Counted from the first letter of the stretch, positions 31,379-43,345 are shown. The stretch is 64,000 nucleotides of DNA from Adiantum capillus-veneris (GCA_014529385.2 CM043971.1:52549209-52613208); one strand, 5' to 3'. Made by a program: numbers and translations. The notes: a model not told the origin generated them from the letters alone.

Positions 31379-32779
31379 ATGGCTGACAATAATCAAGAGA
31401 GTAGAACGAACATTGATAACTTTGATTTTTCACATGAAGGTGCTAATGATGATGCTCCCATGTTTATCAATTGTCTTGTTTCTACGCTGCAACAACTTCA
31501 TAGTTATGGGATTCTTCCAACTCCCCCAAAAGAGAGAGCACCTGAGAAGTCTCTTCGAGAGATTTCCAAGAGAGGGCTCTCTACGGTGAGAGTAGAGGAG
31601 AAACCATACGAAGCGCTTAAACGTTTACTAGCGGGCTTACCTCCATCCAAGAAGAGAGGTGAAGTCTCTACTATAGAGCCTTCACCAAGGGAAGGAGAAA
31701 GAAGTGAGTCTCCCAATACTTCCGAAGATGTGGCTCCAAGAAGATGGCAGCCTCAACAATCTCCAACTCCCCCCAAGAGGGAAAGATTGCTGCAAAGTCC
31801 TCCTTCTCATTATCACAAAAAGGAAGAGAGGTATCAAAAGAAGGAAAAGGAGAGAAAGAGGTCACCCTCTTCTCCATCTTCATCACCTTCCTCATATTCC
31901 AATGAAGGTAGCGGCTCTTCTCTCAAAGAGCCCAAAAGGAAAGGCCATCGCAAGTCCTATCCGGTATGGAGAAGGTCCAAGAAGCTGAAGAAGTTCAAGG
32001 AGGGAGGAAAGGACACCACTTTCCTTACCTATGATGGCACCTTTGGTGCTATGGACAAGATGTTTGCCTTCATCCAACAGTTTGATGTGGACTTTGGTGA
32101 AGAGGGCTTCATGGAGTCCTCTAAACTGCGTCAGGTATCTATGCATTTCCAGAGCTCCTCTCGTCAATGGTGGGCTAGCCTACGAGCCCAAAGGAAAGCT
32201 CCAAGGACATGGAAGGCTTTAAGAGCCCCCATCATGAAACAATTTCTGGCAAGCAACACTAAAGACAATGTCCTCATGGAATGGAAGAGCTTGAAACTCT
32301 CTCCCTACGAGTCTATCCAAAAGTATGTAAATAAGTTTTGGGGTTTACTTCTCAAAGCCACTGTCTACAAAAAGATAGGCTTTGAGGAGCAAAAGCAACA
32401 ATTTTGTGTGGGTCTTTCTGAAGAGATGACCGAGTATATTAACTCACAAAGGCCTAATACCATATCGGCGGTCATACACCATACTATGGTCGCCTCTCAA
32501 ATCAATTTCCAACAAGGGGTTAAGATAAACTCTAAGCCCATGGAAGTGAAGGATCAAAATGAGCCTAGAGGGAGGAATAATGCTCAAACTTCCTCCAAAG
32601 GTAACTCTAGCAACACTGATAACAAAGCTAAGGAGAAAGGAGTCTACAAAGGTAAGAATAGACTCTCTCCAATAGAGCTAGAGTGTTATCATAATGATAA
32701 CAAATGCTACAAGTGTGGACAGCAAGGGCATGTCTATCGTGCTTGTCCCCAAAGAAATGCGCGCAATGAGCCGCCTTGA
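31379..32779 (+). CDS. gag: Ty3/Gypsy Gag protein
   Basis: Open frame of 466 codons from ATG 31379 (MADNNQESR). The frame opens upstream without an earlier ATG. Residues about 80-215 are a highly basic Ser/Lys/Glu-rich region. About 215-390 is the retrotransposon gag domain (MFAFIQQFDVDF, QWWASLRAQRKAPRTWKAL). A CCHC zinc knuckle CYKCGQQGHVYRAC lies near the C-terminus, used in Gag proteins to bind the element's RNA in cytoplasmic particles. The frame is intact, in contrast to the pol region downstream, so this copy could only move with help. Confidence 0.85.
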   Translation: MADNNQESRTNIDNFDFSHEGANDDAPMFINCLVSTLQQLHSYGILPTPPKERAPEKSLREISKRGLSTVRVEEKPYEALKRLLAGLPPSKKRGEVSTIEPSPREGERSESPNTSEDVAPRRWQPQQSPTPPKRERLLQSPPSHYHKKEERYQKKEKERKRSPSSPSSSPSSYSNEGSGSSLKEPKRKGHRKSYPVWRRSKKLKKFKEGGKDTTFLTYDGTFGAMDKMFAFIQQFDVDFGEEGFMESSKLRQVSMHFQSSSRQWWASLRAQRKAPRTWKALRAPIMKQFLASNTKDNVLMEWKSLKLSPYESIQKYVNKFWGLLLKATVYKKIGFEEQKQQFCVGLSEEMTEYINSQRPNTISAVIHHTMVASQINFQQGVKINSKPMEVKDQNEPRGRNNAQTSSKGNSSNTDNKAKEKGVYKGKNRLSPIELECYHNDNKCYKCGQQGHVYRACPQRNARNEPP

Positions 32780-35490
32780 CTTTCTATGCTGGAAACTCCA
32801 AAAGAGGATGCTCATGGCAAAAGGATTTTGTTTTTCCTATTCTAGGAGATATGTACATACATGTTTATGAGTCGGGTAGCATCCTATCCCTTGTAAATAT
32901 GCATGATTTTCACAAGTTAATGAAAATCTATATTTTCATATACATGATTTTTGTTAGAAAGTCTGTAAATGAATTTAATGTTTCAACCAGTAACAATAAA
33001 AAAGATGGGAATCAAGAGGAATTAGAGTTGTCTAAATTCCTAAATGGATTCCAAAATGTTTTTATTGATGATACCCCCATGAGCTATCTCCACAATGAGG
33101 GGACAATGACCATGCAATGAAACTTTCACCACGAAGCTCACTGCCTAATAAGCCTCCTTATTGAGCTTTATAAGCTCCACAAGAGGAGTTCAAAAGGCAA
33201 TAGCATGAATTGATAAGTTTCAAGAGAGATTAGGCTTTCTTCTAACCAAAAGAAAAGTGAATTTTTCAAGAGATTCAATAATTAGGTCACATTATCTCTA
33301 AAGGTGGTATTTGTATGGATCCACAAAAAGTAGAGGTAATAAAAAGATGGCTTAATCCAAGGAGTCTACATGATTTGTGAAGCTCTAAAGGTATGAGTGC
33401 ATAATAGAGATGCTTCATAGGAAAAATTCATGCTTATAGCAGGTCCAATACATGACTTAACAAAAAAGAACGTTAAGTATACATGGACTGCAAAGAGAGA
33501 AAAATACTTTTGAAAAGCTCAAAGAGAAAATTATCTCTCAACTTATGCTTACACTACGGGATCTCTCAAAGCTATTTGAGGTCCAATGTAATGCTTGGAT
33601 GCATGCCTTCAAGCAAACATTTGCTTCAAGAAGGGAATACCATAGAATACAAGATTCAAAGACTCAAATCCAATGAACGAATGTTGTCCATATACAAAAG
33701 GAACTACGAGTTGTTTTACATGCGGTTGACACATGGAAGTACCTCTTGCGGACACTATCCATGATACAAACCAAGCTCTCCAACAATCAAATGAGGTGGG
33801 CAAATTTCTTTTTGCAATTTAAATTTTACATTGCTCACATTGCGGGCAAGCACAATCATGTAGCCGATGCACTTTCCCAATGGCCAATGGTAAATAGGGT
33901 ATCAATAGCAACTTACAATGAACTATGTTTTATGATAGTTAAATATGCTTCTAACCCAGGCTTAGGGATATGATAATAGCCTTTACAAATGGAATAAAAA
34001 GAACCACTCACGTTAGAGGATGGTTATCTTCCATACCTCAATAGGCTATATCTTACTCACTTCCCATACTCCTTCCATATGCGGGGCAAAGAGGAATTCA
34101 AATTTACTCTGCTAGGAGTAAAAGCATACTTGTATTGGCTTACCAAGAAATGAGAACATACAAGAGCATGTTTCAAAATGTATGGTATACCAAAAGATGA
34201 AGTATGATAGAAGGACCATGGATTGCCAACATCTAATTGTGTCAGATAGAAATCCTACCATGACCACTAATTTCTGATAGAGTCTCTATCAGAAGTAGAG
34301 TAACCCTCTTATGTCAGCCTACTATTCCAACGGATGGCCAAAAAGGAAAATCACAAAACTAATGATCCTTGATCTACTAAAAGCTTGTGATTCGAAATAG
34401 ATCAATGCTCAAAATGGGATAAGTACTTAGCGTAACAACAGTATGTCTCTAATAACATGAACATGCTTTTAAGGGGGAAGTACCTTTCGAGGCTAATGAC
34501 GGAAGATCCAAAAGTCCCTTGTAGCTTAAGGTACCTGGGAAGATCTTCATTGCAAAGGAGTATAGCCGAGATCAAAACGAATCTTTTTAGAAGATTAAAC
34601 GGGCTATATCCATCTATTAGCTAGGCAAAAGAGGCTCCATTAGGCACAAAAGAGCCTTATCCTTTAATGAAAAAGAAAAAAAATTGGGTCTTACTAAACT
34701 TCCCCAAGGCTCATCTAAGGAAAATTACACACAAGAATCCTACGGGCCATTAAAGGTATTACGCTCGGTTAGCACAAAGATACTATGGCCCCTTCTAAAT
34801 TTTCAAGCCCATCCATCAGATGGATTAACAATTAAAGGTGCCCAACTACTGGCTCATATATATCATTTTTCATGAGAGCCTATTGGAGCGCCTTATTAAG
34901 GAGAGCCACCAATAGGGTCTATAAATGAAGACCCACCAGAGATCGAGGATGAAGCAAACGAGCTCCAACCCAAGTTCATCCTTTGACAAGAACACAAGGT
35001 ATTAAGAAATGGTAAGATTACTAACAGCATCTTATTTAAGTTAAGAATTATCCTTTCAAAGATGCTGAATGCATGCAAAGAACATAGCTTAAGGATAATA
35101 TGAACCTTGTTAATGATGCTTACAATGACACAGAAGAGTAAGCAAATGTAAAAGAAATGCATTTTAAATGATCCATGTTTTTGTCTTATAAAACTCTCTT
35201 TTTATGTTTTGTGCATAAATTTTAAGAAGTATGCATACTTAGGATCATGTTTGTGGTGACTACGTCTCCCAAACACCAAGTAGAACTTGTCACTCTACTT
35301 TGGAAGTATGATATGGACTAAAAAGAGCAGACATGCTTGCGGCAGACAATGTCTCTCAAGCACAAAGTGGATTAGTCATCTACTCTGGAATGATGTCGTA
35401 GGGTAAAAATGGATCCTCTACCCACTAAGACCAATGGACTAATGGGTGAGACTTTACCATCTCTACCTCATAGTCGAGGACGACTATGAT
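32780..35490 (+). pseudogene. Ty3/Gypsy pol remnants (RT, RNase H, integrase)
   Basis: Pieces can be read by jumping frames: an RT start (HAMKLSPRSSLPNKPPY) near 33110, then HIISKGGICMDPQKVEVIKR with WLNPRSLHDL near 33290, and an RNase H end ANFFLQFKFYIAHIAGKHNH then VADALSQWP at 33795-33890. Integrase-like lines (LPYLNRLYLTHFP) follow near 34030. The order RT-RNase H-integrase assigns the element to Ty3/Gypsy. The RT palm with its catalytic YxDD box is absent: the sequence jumps from the N-terminal part to the thumb between about 33240 and 33290. Many stops are present. 34400-35490 shows no clear domain. Confidence 0.75.
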
Positions 35491-35493
35491 TTC

Positions 35494-35503
35494 AAGAGAG
35501 AGG
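35494..35503 (+). promoter_or_regulatory. Polypurine tract of the Gypsy element
   Basis: AAGAGAGAGG lies three bases before the 3' LTR start, where plus-strand DNA synthesis would be primed. Confidence 0.6.
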
Positions 35504-35506
35504 TAA

Positions 35507-36076
35507 TGTCATAAAAATTAATACCTAACCAACCCAAATGATTTTCTCATATTAAACTGATCACTTAATGTGGGAGAATACACGTGAACAAGGGTTAAGA
35601 TATAGAAATGTGCTTATAGATCTATCTCAACATGGGGCCAATGATAAAGGGGCCCAAATGAGAGATGGTCTATCAAAGAGCAAGGTTAACCAATGGAGCA
35701 TAAGACCTTAGGGTTAGCTTCATTGAAGACCTCCAATAATGTGTGTAAAAGTCCTTTGACCTTAGGTAAACTAGGGTTGAGCTTGAGGTGGGAACCCAAC
35801 CCAGCTCGAGGTGCATGTCCTGCTTGTCATGCTTGATGACTAAGGTGCTTGAGGTGCTTGAGATGCTTGAGATGCTTGAAATTCTTGAGATGCTAGAGCT
35901 GTATTTGAGGTGAGAACCCAGTCTAAGCTTAAAGTTCTTAAGGGCTAAGCTTGTGGTGGGAACTGGGCCTATGCATGACGGGTTGAGGTGTCAAAAAGTC
36001 AAATATTCAATCCCTACAAGGAGGGGGCGAGCCCTACATGAGGGGGGATGGCCCTACATGAGGGGGTATGATAGAG

Positions 36077-36174
<98 letters not shown>

Positions 36175-37262
36175 CACACACAAGGCATGCATGGTACAAA
36201 GATAGCTAAAGGGACACTTGTCAAGTTCCTCCTCATGTTGCCCTCATGGTGTGCCTGAAGCCTATTGGTTGGTCACCCAAGGGGTCCAATGATAATTTAG
36301 GAGATTTAATTAATTGATTTTGCATTTATCAAGTCCTCTCTCTCAAAGGGGAAAGGGGGACACTTGTCCTAAGGCTACCCTTGGTGCTTGTAATGCCTCT
36401 TGCTTGTGATTGGCTAGGCCTGGAGGGGTCCAATGAGCTTCAAGCATGAGCTACAAGGGGGGGTCAACCCAAGAAAGCTAGGGGGTTGCTTAGGGGGTAT
36501 ACTCACCCACACACACTCACAAAAACTCTCATTGTGTGCTAGGCAAGGTGAAAGAGGTCCATCTCCTTCTCCAAGCTCCTTGAGAAGTTGAGAGCCTACA
36601 CCAACACTCTTGGCTATGGAATGCAAATCCAACCAAGAGCTATGCTTCAATGCTTAAGCTTTCCATATTCTCCATATTCATTACTATGCTATTATGTATG
36701 CTAAGCAAGAAGAGTGATGATAAGTGAGGAATTATTTCTTTCTCCTATGGAATACTTCTTCTTCCTCTTCCCTACCCTCATTCCCTGCTAGCTCTCTCCA
36801 CCTTCGAAGGTGTTTGAGGTCTTGGGACTGAGGCTTGGGATAGTTAATGCTTTCTACAAAGTGCATGTTATTCTTATTGCAAGAAGGCTAATGGTTTATT
36901 GCAAGTAGGTTAGCTAATTAATGCAAGTAGATTAATTGTATTGCAAGGTAGAGTAATTGTTGCTTTAGGCACAAGTTGATGCATAAAAGTATACATCTTC
37001 ATGCACTCAAATGATTTAGGGAACACAAAGACTAATGATGTTCACAAGTTCTTGATTGTTTTCAAGCTAAGATTGATTGTTGATATTATGCAAAAGCTTG
37101 ATGTATGAAGCTTCCATCTCCATACTACCGAAGAGGTCTCAAGGAACACAAAGATGGTATTGTACCAAGTCTCTCTTAATGAGAGAATTTATAATACAAA
37201 TGCCTTTTGGAGGGGGGACCGGCTCCACATAAATCTGGTCCTCAATTGTTGTCATGTTCTCT

Positions 37263-37325
<63 letters not shown>

Positions 37326-37410
37326 CAAAAGTATTGCTCATGCCTAGTTAAATAAGTGTTATGATTAAGTTTCTACTACCAATTAAGTTCACCCTCTATG
37401 CTCTCAAAGT
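35507..37410 (+). repeat. Ty3/Gypsy element: 3' LTR, truncated
   Basis: Aligns with the 5' LTR from TGTCATAAAAAT to CTATGCTCTCAAAGTT, where similarity stops. The last ~80 bp including the CA end are lost. The AC tract (36079-36181, about 103 bp with one AAAC interruption) and CT tract (37265-37323, about 59 bp) are far longer than in the 5' LTR. Confidence 0.85.
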
Positions 37411-37452
37411 TTTCCGACCACTTTTCGACTGCCGTCCGGCCATAATATTACG
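37411..37452 (-). repeat. Inverted fragment of the Copia LTR
   Basis: The reverse complement (ACTTTTTTTTCCCTAGCC, then TATGGCCGGACGGCAGTCGA and AAAGTGGTCGGA) matches the 5' part of the intact Copia LTR at about 42338-42415. Its orientation is opposite to the rest of the element. Confidence 0.75.
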
Positions 37453-37674
37453 GCTAGGGAAAAAAAAGTAAGATCTCCCGGTTGGGACGGACTTACTGTG
37501 GAATTTTTTCTCACCTTTTGGGATGATCTTAAATAGACCTTGCTTTTCATGTTAAATGTGGCATGGGAGAATCAGGATCTACCAATTTCATGGAAAGAGG
37601 GCTTACTTAAATTGTTTCCCAAGCAAGCGCTTTACGAGCAGTTCTATCATTGGCTGCCCATAATTTTGTTGCCG
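37453..37674 (+). mobile_element. Inverted LINE reverse transcriptase fragment
   Basis: Reads SPGWDGLTVEFFLTFWDDLK, a stop, then NVAWENQDLPISWKEGLLKL, FPKQAL and WLPIILL. These are the first RT motifs of plant LINEs ('GKSPG.DG', 'P..WK.....IPK', 'RPI.LL'). It begins with AGATCT, the same word with which the minus-strand LINE piece breaks at 42969-42974. Joined there, the frame runs ALGWWRSPGWDGLT. So this is the continuation of the LINE, turned around. Confidence 0.8.
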
Positions 37675-38195
37675 GTGGCCGATAGTCAATGGCCGGTGGT
37701 CGAAAGTCAATGGCCGGTGGCCGGTAGCCAAATTCAATGGCGGTGGCCGAATTCAAAAGCGGACTTGTCTTCTCAAGGGAGGCCACACATGGGCGGATTG
37801 GAGGATCCGATTTGGACTTATTCACACAAGGGTGGCTACACATGGCTGCCTCTCATAAGTGAGGGCAGCCCTTTTGGCCTATAAAAGGAGGACATTTCTA
37901 CACACATTTCATAGTGTGAAGTTGATGCAACAAGGTGAGTGTGAGGTGGTGAGAGTGAAGCAAGGCGGGAGCTCCATTAAGGGTATAATCCCTTTGTAAA
38001 CTACTTCTTGTTTTCAAGTACTAAAGCTATTGAGTGGCTGCTTTCCCGTAGACGTAGCCCACATTGGGTGAACCACGTATATCGTGTGTACTCTCTCTCT
38101 CTCTCTATACTCTATAATCTCGTGTATGTAAATCTGTCTCTCTCCATTAAGTAATCCACTCAATTATCTATTTAGCTACGTCTTATTTCCTAACA
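37675..38195 (+). repeat. Ty1/Copia element: 5' LTR, 5'-truncated
   Basis: Matches 42430-42968 of the 3' LTR with few substitutions and ends CTTATTTCCTAACA. It lacks the first part of the LTR. The upstream part carries GC-rich ATGGCCGGTGG repeats. Confidence 0.85.
37880..37886 (+). promoter_or_regulatory. TATA box in the Copia 5' LTR
   Basis: TATAAAA in CCTATAAAAGGAGG, conserved at 42647-42653 in the 3' LTR. Probably drives the element's RNA from about 30 bp downstream. Confidence 0.6.
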
Positions 38196-38197
38196 AC

Positions 38198-38209
38198 TGG
38201 TATTAGAGC
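38198..38209 (+). promoter_or_regulatory. Copia primer-binding site
   Basis: TGGTATTAGAGC two bases after the LTR, a one-mismatch version of the initiator-Met tRNA primer site. Confidence 0.75.
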
Positions 38210-38268
38210 AAGGTTTGCTCGTAGCTAAGTTATCTCAAGGAAAGGATTTCTTGAATTGAGGGGGAGTT

Positions 38269-41200
38269 ATGGCGGAGGATGGGAAGCTCAAGATTGAGAA
38301 GTTCAACGGCAAAAACTACCAACATTGGAAGATGCAGATTGAAGACTATGTCTACCAGAAGGACCTCTATTTGCCACTAGGTAGTCTTGCAAAGAATCCC
38401 GCAACGATAGCAGATGAAGAATGGATTGTCCTTGATCGAAAGGCACTAGGAACAATCCGATTAAGCTTGGCATCAACGGTGGCCTTCAATGTTTCGGAGA
38501 TGAAGACCACGGAGGGCTTGATGAAGTCACTTGACGACTTCTACGAGAAACCATCGGCATCCAATAAGGTATTTCTTATGAAGTGCTTGTTCAATCTAAA
38601 GATGGCAGAGAATGGTTCAGTTGCATAACACCTAAATGACTTTAACACAAACATAAGTCAACTTCGATCGGTGAAAATCAATTTCGATGACGAAGTGCGA
38701 GCTCTCCTCATACTATCATCTCTACCGGATAGTTGGGACAGCCTTGTGATGGCTGTAAGTAATTCTATTTCTGACACAAATACTCTTAAGTTTGATGATG
38801 TTGTGGGTGTTCTCCTAAGCGAGGAAATACGAAGGAGAAGCACACGAGAATCATCAAGTGCTGCACTGTCAGTGGAAACAAGAGGAAGGCCTAAGGAGAG
38901 GTTCAAAAACCAAAAGGGTCGTGATCGCTCAAGGCGGAGCAAGTCACGCACAAAGTCAGTTCTTGAATGTTGGAACTGCGGCAAGAAGGGCCATGTCAAG
39001 AAGGATTGCTGGTCCAACAAGAAGAAGGAGACAGAGTCTCAAGACAACAAGCCAACATCGGAGGCCAATGTGGCAGGTAAAGTAGAGCAAGATGCTCTAA
39101 TTCTCTCATTAGACAATGTGTCTAATTCCTGGATAGTAGATTTCGGGGCTTCATTCCATGCGACACCACACAAGAAACATTTCCAAGACTACACCAAAGG
39201 TAATTTTGGGTATGTATACTTGGGAGATGATGAAGCTTGTGAGATTTTCGGCAAAGGTAGAGTTTCTGTCAAAACTGCTAACGAAAATGAATGGAAGCTT
39301 AAAGATGTTAGGCATGTTCCTTCTTTTCGGAAAAATTTGATCTCTACAGGACAATTGGACGATGAAGGTCACAACATTGCATTCGGAAACAAACGGTGGA
39401 AGATCTCAAAAGGATCTTTGGTGGTTGCCAAGGGAGAAAAGGTTGGTACACTTTACTTGTGTACTATTAGCATGCAACCTTCAGCTTGTGTAGCAACTAC
39501 AGAAGTTGATAGTGTGGTGTGGCACTATCGGCTTGGGCATATGAGTGCCAAAGGAATGCAAATCCTTCAAACAAAGAAGCTTCTACCAGGTTTGAAAGAA
39601 GTGGACTTAGAGTTCTGTGAAGATTGTGTTTATGGTAAACAAAAGAGGATAAAATTTCAAAAATCAGGAAATGAAAGAAAAAATAAAAAACTTGAGTTGG
39701 TTCATTGTGATGTTTGGGGTCCTGCAAGTACACCATCACTCGGTGGCTCATTATTGTACTATGTAATATTCATAGACGATGCGAGTAGAAAAACATGGGT
39801 TTATGTCATGAAGAATAAATCAGATGTATTTTCCATATTTCAAAGGTAGAAAGCCTTTGTGGAGAATGAAACAAGTACCAAGGTGAAATGCCTCAGATCC
39901 GAGAATGGAGGCGAATATTGCAACCAAGCTTTTGAAAGCTTTTGTGCTAGCAATGGCATTCAGAGGCAAAGGACAACCCCAAGGACACCTCAACAAAATG
40001 GAATTTCGGAAAGGATGAAGAGGACAATCATGGAGCGAGCACGAAGCATGCGGCTACATGCAGGCCTACCGCTTAAGCTTTGGGCGGAAGCTATAAGTAC
40101 ATCTGTGTACTTAATCAATCGGTCACCCTCAACGGAATTGGATGGGGGAGTTCCAGACGAGGCATGGATAGGTAAACCGGTGAATTATGCATTTCTCAAA
40201 GTGTTTGGGTGTGAGGCTTTCATGCACATAGATAGTAGTCTAAGATCAAAGCTAGATGCAAAATCCAAAAAGTGTTTCTTCATTGGCTATGGAGAAGGTG
40301 ACTTTGGGTATCGCCTATGGAATCCTGAAGATGGTAAGATCTTAAGGAGTAGGGATGTAATTTTTAACAAACAAAATATGTACAAAGATTACTTGGAAAG
40401 AAAACAAACAAAAGAAACAGGTGATGAGTACATGGAGCTTGAGGACGGTGAAAACTCAAGGACTGTAAACGGTGACAATGTGCAACAACGTCAACCAAAT
40501 GAGGAGCCTCAACCTATTCCCCGAAGATCTACAAGAGCAAGTAGACCTCCAGAAAGGTTTGTTCCTTCCTTCAACCATCTCTTGATCTCAGATTCTGGAG
40601 AGCCGGAATCATACGAAGAAGCTATGCAACATAAATCCAAAGAAGAATGGACGAAGAGCATGCAAGTGGAGATGGACTCACTACATCGCAACCAAACATG
40701 GGAGTTGACTGAGTTGCCTAAAGGTAAGCGGGAACTTCAAAACAAATGGGTGTACAAGGTGAAGGAAGAATAAGGTGTGAAGAAAAGGTACAAGTCTAGG
40801 CTTGTGGTAAAAGGGTTTTCTCAAAAGAAAGGTATTGACTTCAATGAAATATTTTCTCCTGTTGTAAAAATAAACTCAATTAGGCTTGTATTAAGCCTTG
40901 TGGATGCTCATGATCTAAATCTCGAGCAAATGGATGTAAATATGGCATTCCCTCACGGTGACTTAGAGGAGGAAATCTACATGCTTCAACCAAAGGGGTA
41001 TGAAGTAAAAGGTAAGGAGAAAATGGTTTGCAGATTAAAGAAGAGCTTGTATGGTTTAAAGAAAGCATCAAGACAATGGTACTTGAAGTTTGATCGATGG
41101 ATGTTGGATCATGGATTCACAAGATGCAACTCGGATCACTGCGTCTACACAAAGAATTTGGGAGATGGGAAATTCATCATCCTAATGTTGTATGTTGATG

Positions 41201-42153
41201 ACATGTTGATTGCAAGTGCTAACATGCATGACATCAAAGACCTAAAAGAGGAGCTGTCTAAATATTTTTCAATGAAAGATTTAGGTGCTGCAAAGAGGAT
41301 ACTTGGTATGAAAATATCAAGGGATAGGACGAAGAAGACAATAAAGTTATCTCAAGAAGATTACATCAAGAAGGTACTAGAAAGGTTTGCAATGCAAAAT
41401 GCAAAACCAGTTTCTACACCTTTGGCTGGTCATTTTAAACTAACGAAGGATATGTGTCCAAAGACACAAGAGGAGATAGTCTATATGTCTAAAGTTCCAT
41501 ATGCTGCAGCGGTAGGTTCTCTAATGTATGCTATGGTCTGGACAAGGCCAAACATTGCACATGCAGTGGGAGTTGTGAGTAGTTTCATGGACAACCCAGG
41601 TAAAGAGCATTGGCAAGCTGTGAAGTGGATACTTAGGTATCTAAAAGGGACAACAACAAATGCTTTGTATTTTGGAGGAACTGATATTTTTCTAGAAGGG
41701 TATGCTGATGCAGATATGGCAGGTGACAAAAATACTCGAAGGAGCACTACTGGCTATGTGTTCACGGTTGGAGGCACAACAGTAAGTTGGGCTTCAAAGC
41801 TGCAGAAAGTGGTTTCACTTTCTACAACAGAAGTAGAGTATGTAGCAATGACGGAGGCAAGCAAAGAAATTTTGTGGCTTCATAGATTCTTAGAAGAGCT
41901 TGGATTCAAACAAGACAATTGTGTCTTGTACAGTGATAGCCAAAGTGCTATCGATATTGCAAAGAACTCAGTCTTTCATTCAAGGACGAAGCACATTGAG
42001 GGGAGATATCACTTCATACGCACTCTTTTGGAAGAGGGACAACTAAATCTAGGAAAGGTGCATACAAGTGAAAATCCTGCAGACATGTTTACAAAGGTGG
42101 TCAACAAGGAGAAGTTGAGCTTTTGCTCATCTTCAATCGGCATTCAAGGATAA
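38269..42153 (+). pseudogene. Ty1/Copia (Tnt1-like) Gag-Pol polyprotein with three in-frame stops
   Basis: One frame of 1295 codons, uninterrupted by frameshifts, from ATG 38269. It starts with Gag (LKIEKFNGKNYQHWKMQ), and the CCHC knuckle CWNCGKKGHVKKDC is at about codons 234-247. The protease site reads WIVDFGASFHAT, so the usual DSG is DFG. The integrase has HHCC residues (HYRLGH, CEDC) and a D,D-E core. RT has QMDVNMAFPHGD and LYVDDMLIA, and RNase H has TEVEYVA and YSDSQSAIDIAKN. Stops are at 38626-38628 (TAA), 39847-39849 (TAG) and 40771-40773 (TAA). With similar LTRs this suggests a fairly recent insertion that is no longer autonomous. Confidence 0.92.
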
Positions 42154-42201
42154 GAAGCCAGATGGAAAGCAGTCACAGGTTTGGTTTGGAGATCAGTCTC
42201 C

Positions 42202-42211
42202 AAGTGGGAGA
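42202..42211 (+). promoter_or_regulatory. Copia polypurine tract
   Basis: AAGTGGGAGA immediately upstream of the 3' LTR start TGTTAAG. Confidence 0.65.
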
Positions 42212-42212
42212 T

Positions 42213-42968
42213 TGTTAAGTATGGAGCCTGATTTACCCTTGTAATTTTCTGTGGTAAAAGCGCACATTTGTAAGGCCCCCATTATGAGGAGAAGCCATCG
42301 TGCATGAAGGAAAATCACTTGCCGGAAACCAAAATTTTACTTTTTTTCCCCCTCGCCGGAATATTCCATTTTGTCGGAATATTATGGCCGGACGGCGGCC
42401 GAAAAGTGGTCGGAAAACAATCGTCGGTTGGTCGGTGGCCGGTAGTCAATGGCCGGTGGCCGGTGGCCGGTAGCCGAATTCAATGGCCGGTAGCCGAATT
42501 CAATGGCCGGTGGCCGAATTCAAAAGCGGACTTGTCTTCTCAAGGGAGGCCACACATGGGCGGATTGGAGGGTCCGATTTGGACTTATTCACACAAGGGC
42601 GGCTACACATGGCTGCCTCTCATAAGAGAGGGCAACCCTTTTGGCCTATAAAAGGAGGCCATTTCTACACACATTTCATAGTGTGAAGTGGATGCAACAA
42701 GGTGAGTGTGAGGTGGTGAGAGTGAAGCAAGGCGGGAGCTCCATTAAGGGTATAATCCCTTTGTAAACTACTTCTTGTTTTCAAGTACTAAAGCCATTGA
42801 GTGGCTACTTTCCCGTGGACGTAGCCCACATTGGGTGAACCACGTATATCGTGTGTACTCTCTCTCTCTCTCTCTCTCTCTACTCTATAATCTCGTGTAT
42901 GTAAATCTGTCTCTCTCCATTAAGTAATCCACTCAATTATCTATTTAGCTACGTCTTATTTCCTAACA
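42213..42968 (+). repeat. Ty1/Copia element: 3' LTR, complete
   Basis: 756 bp, TGTTAAG...CCTAACA, with the TGTTA/TAACA inverted ends of Copia LTRs. TATA box at 42647-42653. It is followed by AGATCT, the LINE target sequence. Confidence 0.88.
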
Positions 42969-43345
42969 AGATCTCCACCAGCCCAATGCAAGCAAGGCAC
43001 CATGCAATTCAGAAACAAAGAAAGGATCCTCAAGGCATTGTGCCTCTGTGAAGACATGATCGGACAAACATAAGAAAGAAACAATTCACGCGCTTGAAAA
43101 GCTACCGAAGAAGGCTGAGATGGAGAAGCAAACACCTTATGATAATGTGAAACCATAACCTCAGCAAGTTCCCGCTTCGAAGAAGTCCAAGCACCCGAGG
43201 GAAGCATAACCCGCTTAATTGACTGTGAGACCCTTCAATGATGCAGATGCTTAAAAAATTTCTACGAAGCACAACCTTTATGCATAAAATCTTGTTGACG
43301 TGCACGCGTCTGCCATTTAGAAATTTTCCTCTTATCATTTTGGGG
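42969..43345 (-). mobile_element. LINE, 5' piece (endonuclease-RT linker)
   Basis: The minus-strand frame reads KWQTRARQQDFMHKGCAS, a stop, KFFKHLHH, a stop, RVSQSIKRVMLPSGAWTSSK and ELAEVMVSHYHKVFASPSQ. This is the linker between endonuclease and reverse transcriptase in plant LINEs ('W..RAR..DF...G..S..FF', 'HY..VF'). It breaks at the Copia insertion. The endonuclease domain was not found further upstream (43346-43890). Confidence 0.75.

Noticed and set aside
43102-43338. Minus-strand 78-codon ORF as a new protein
   Set aside because: The neighbouring frame gives a clear LINE linker region, so this is an out-of-frame reading of the LINE.
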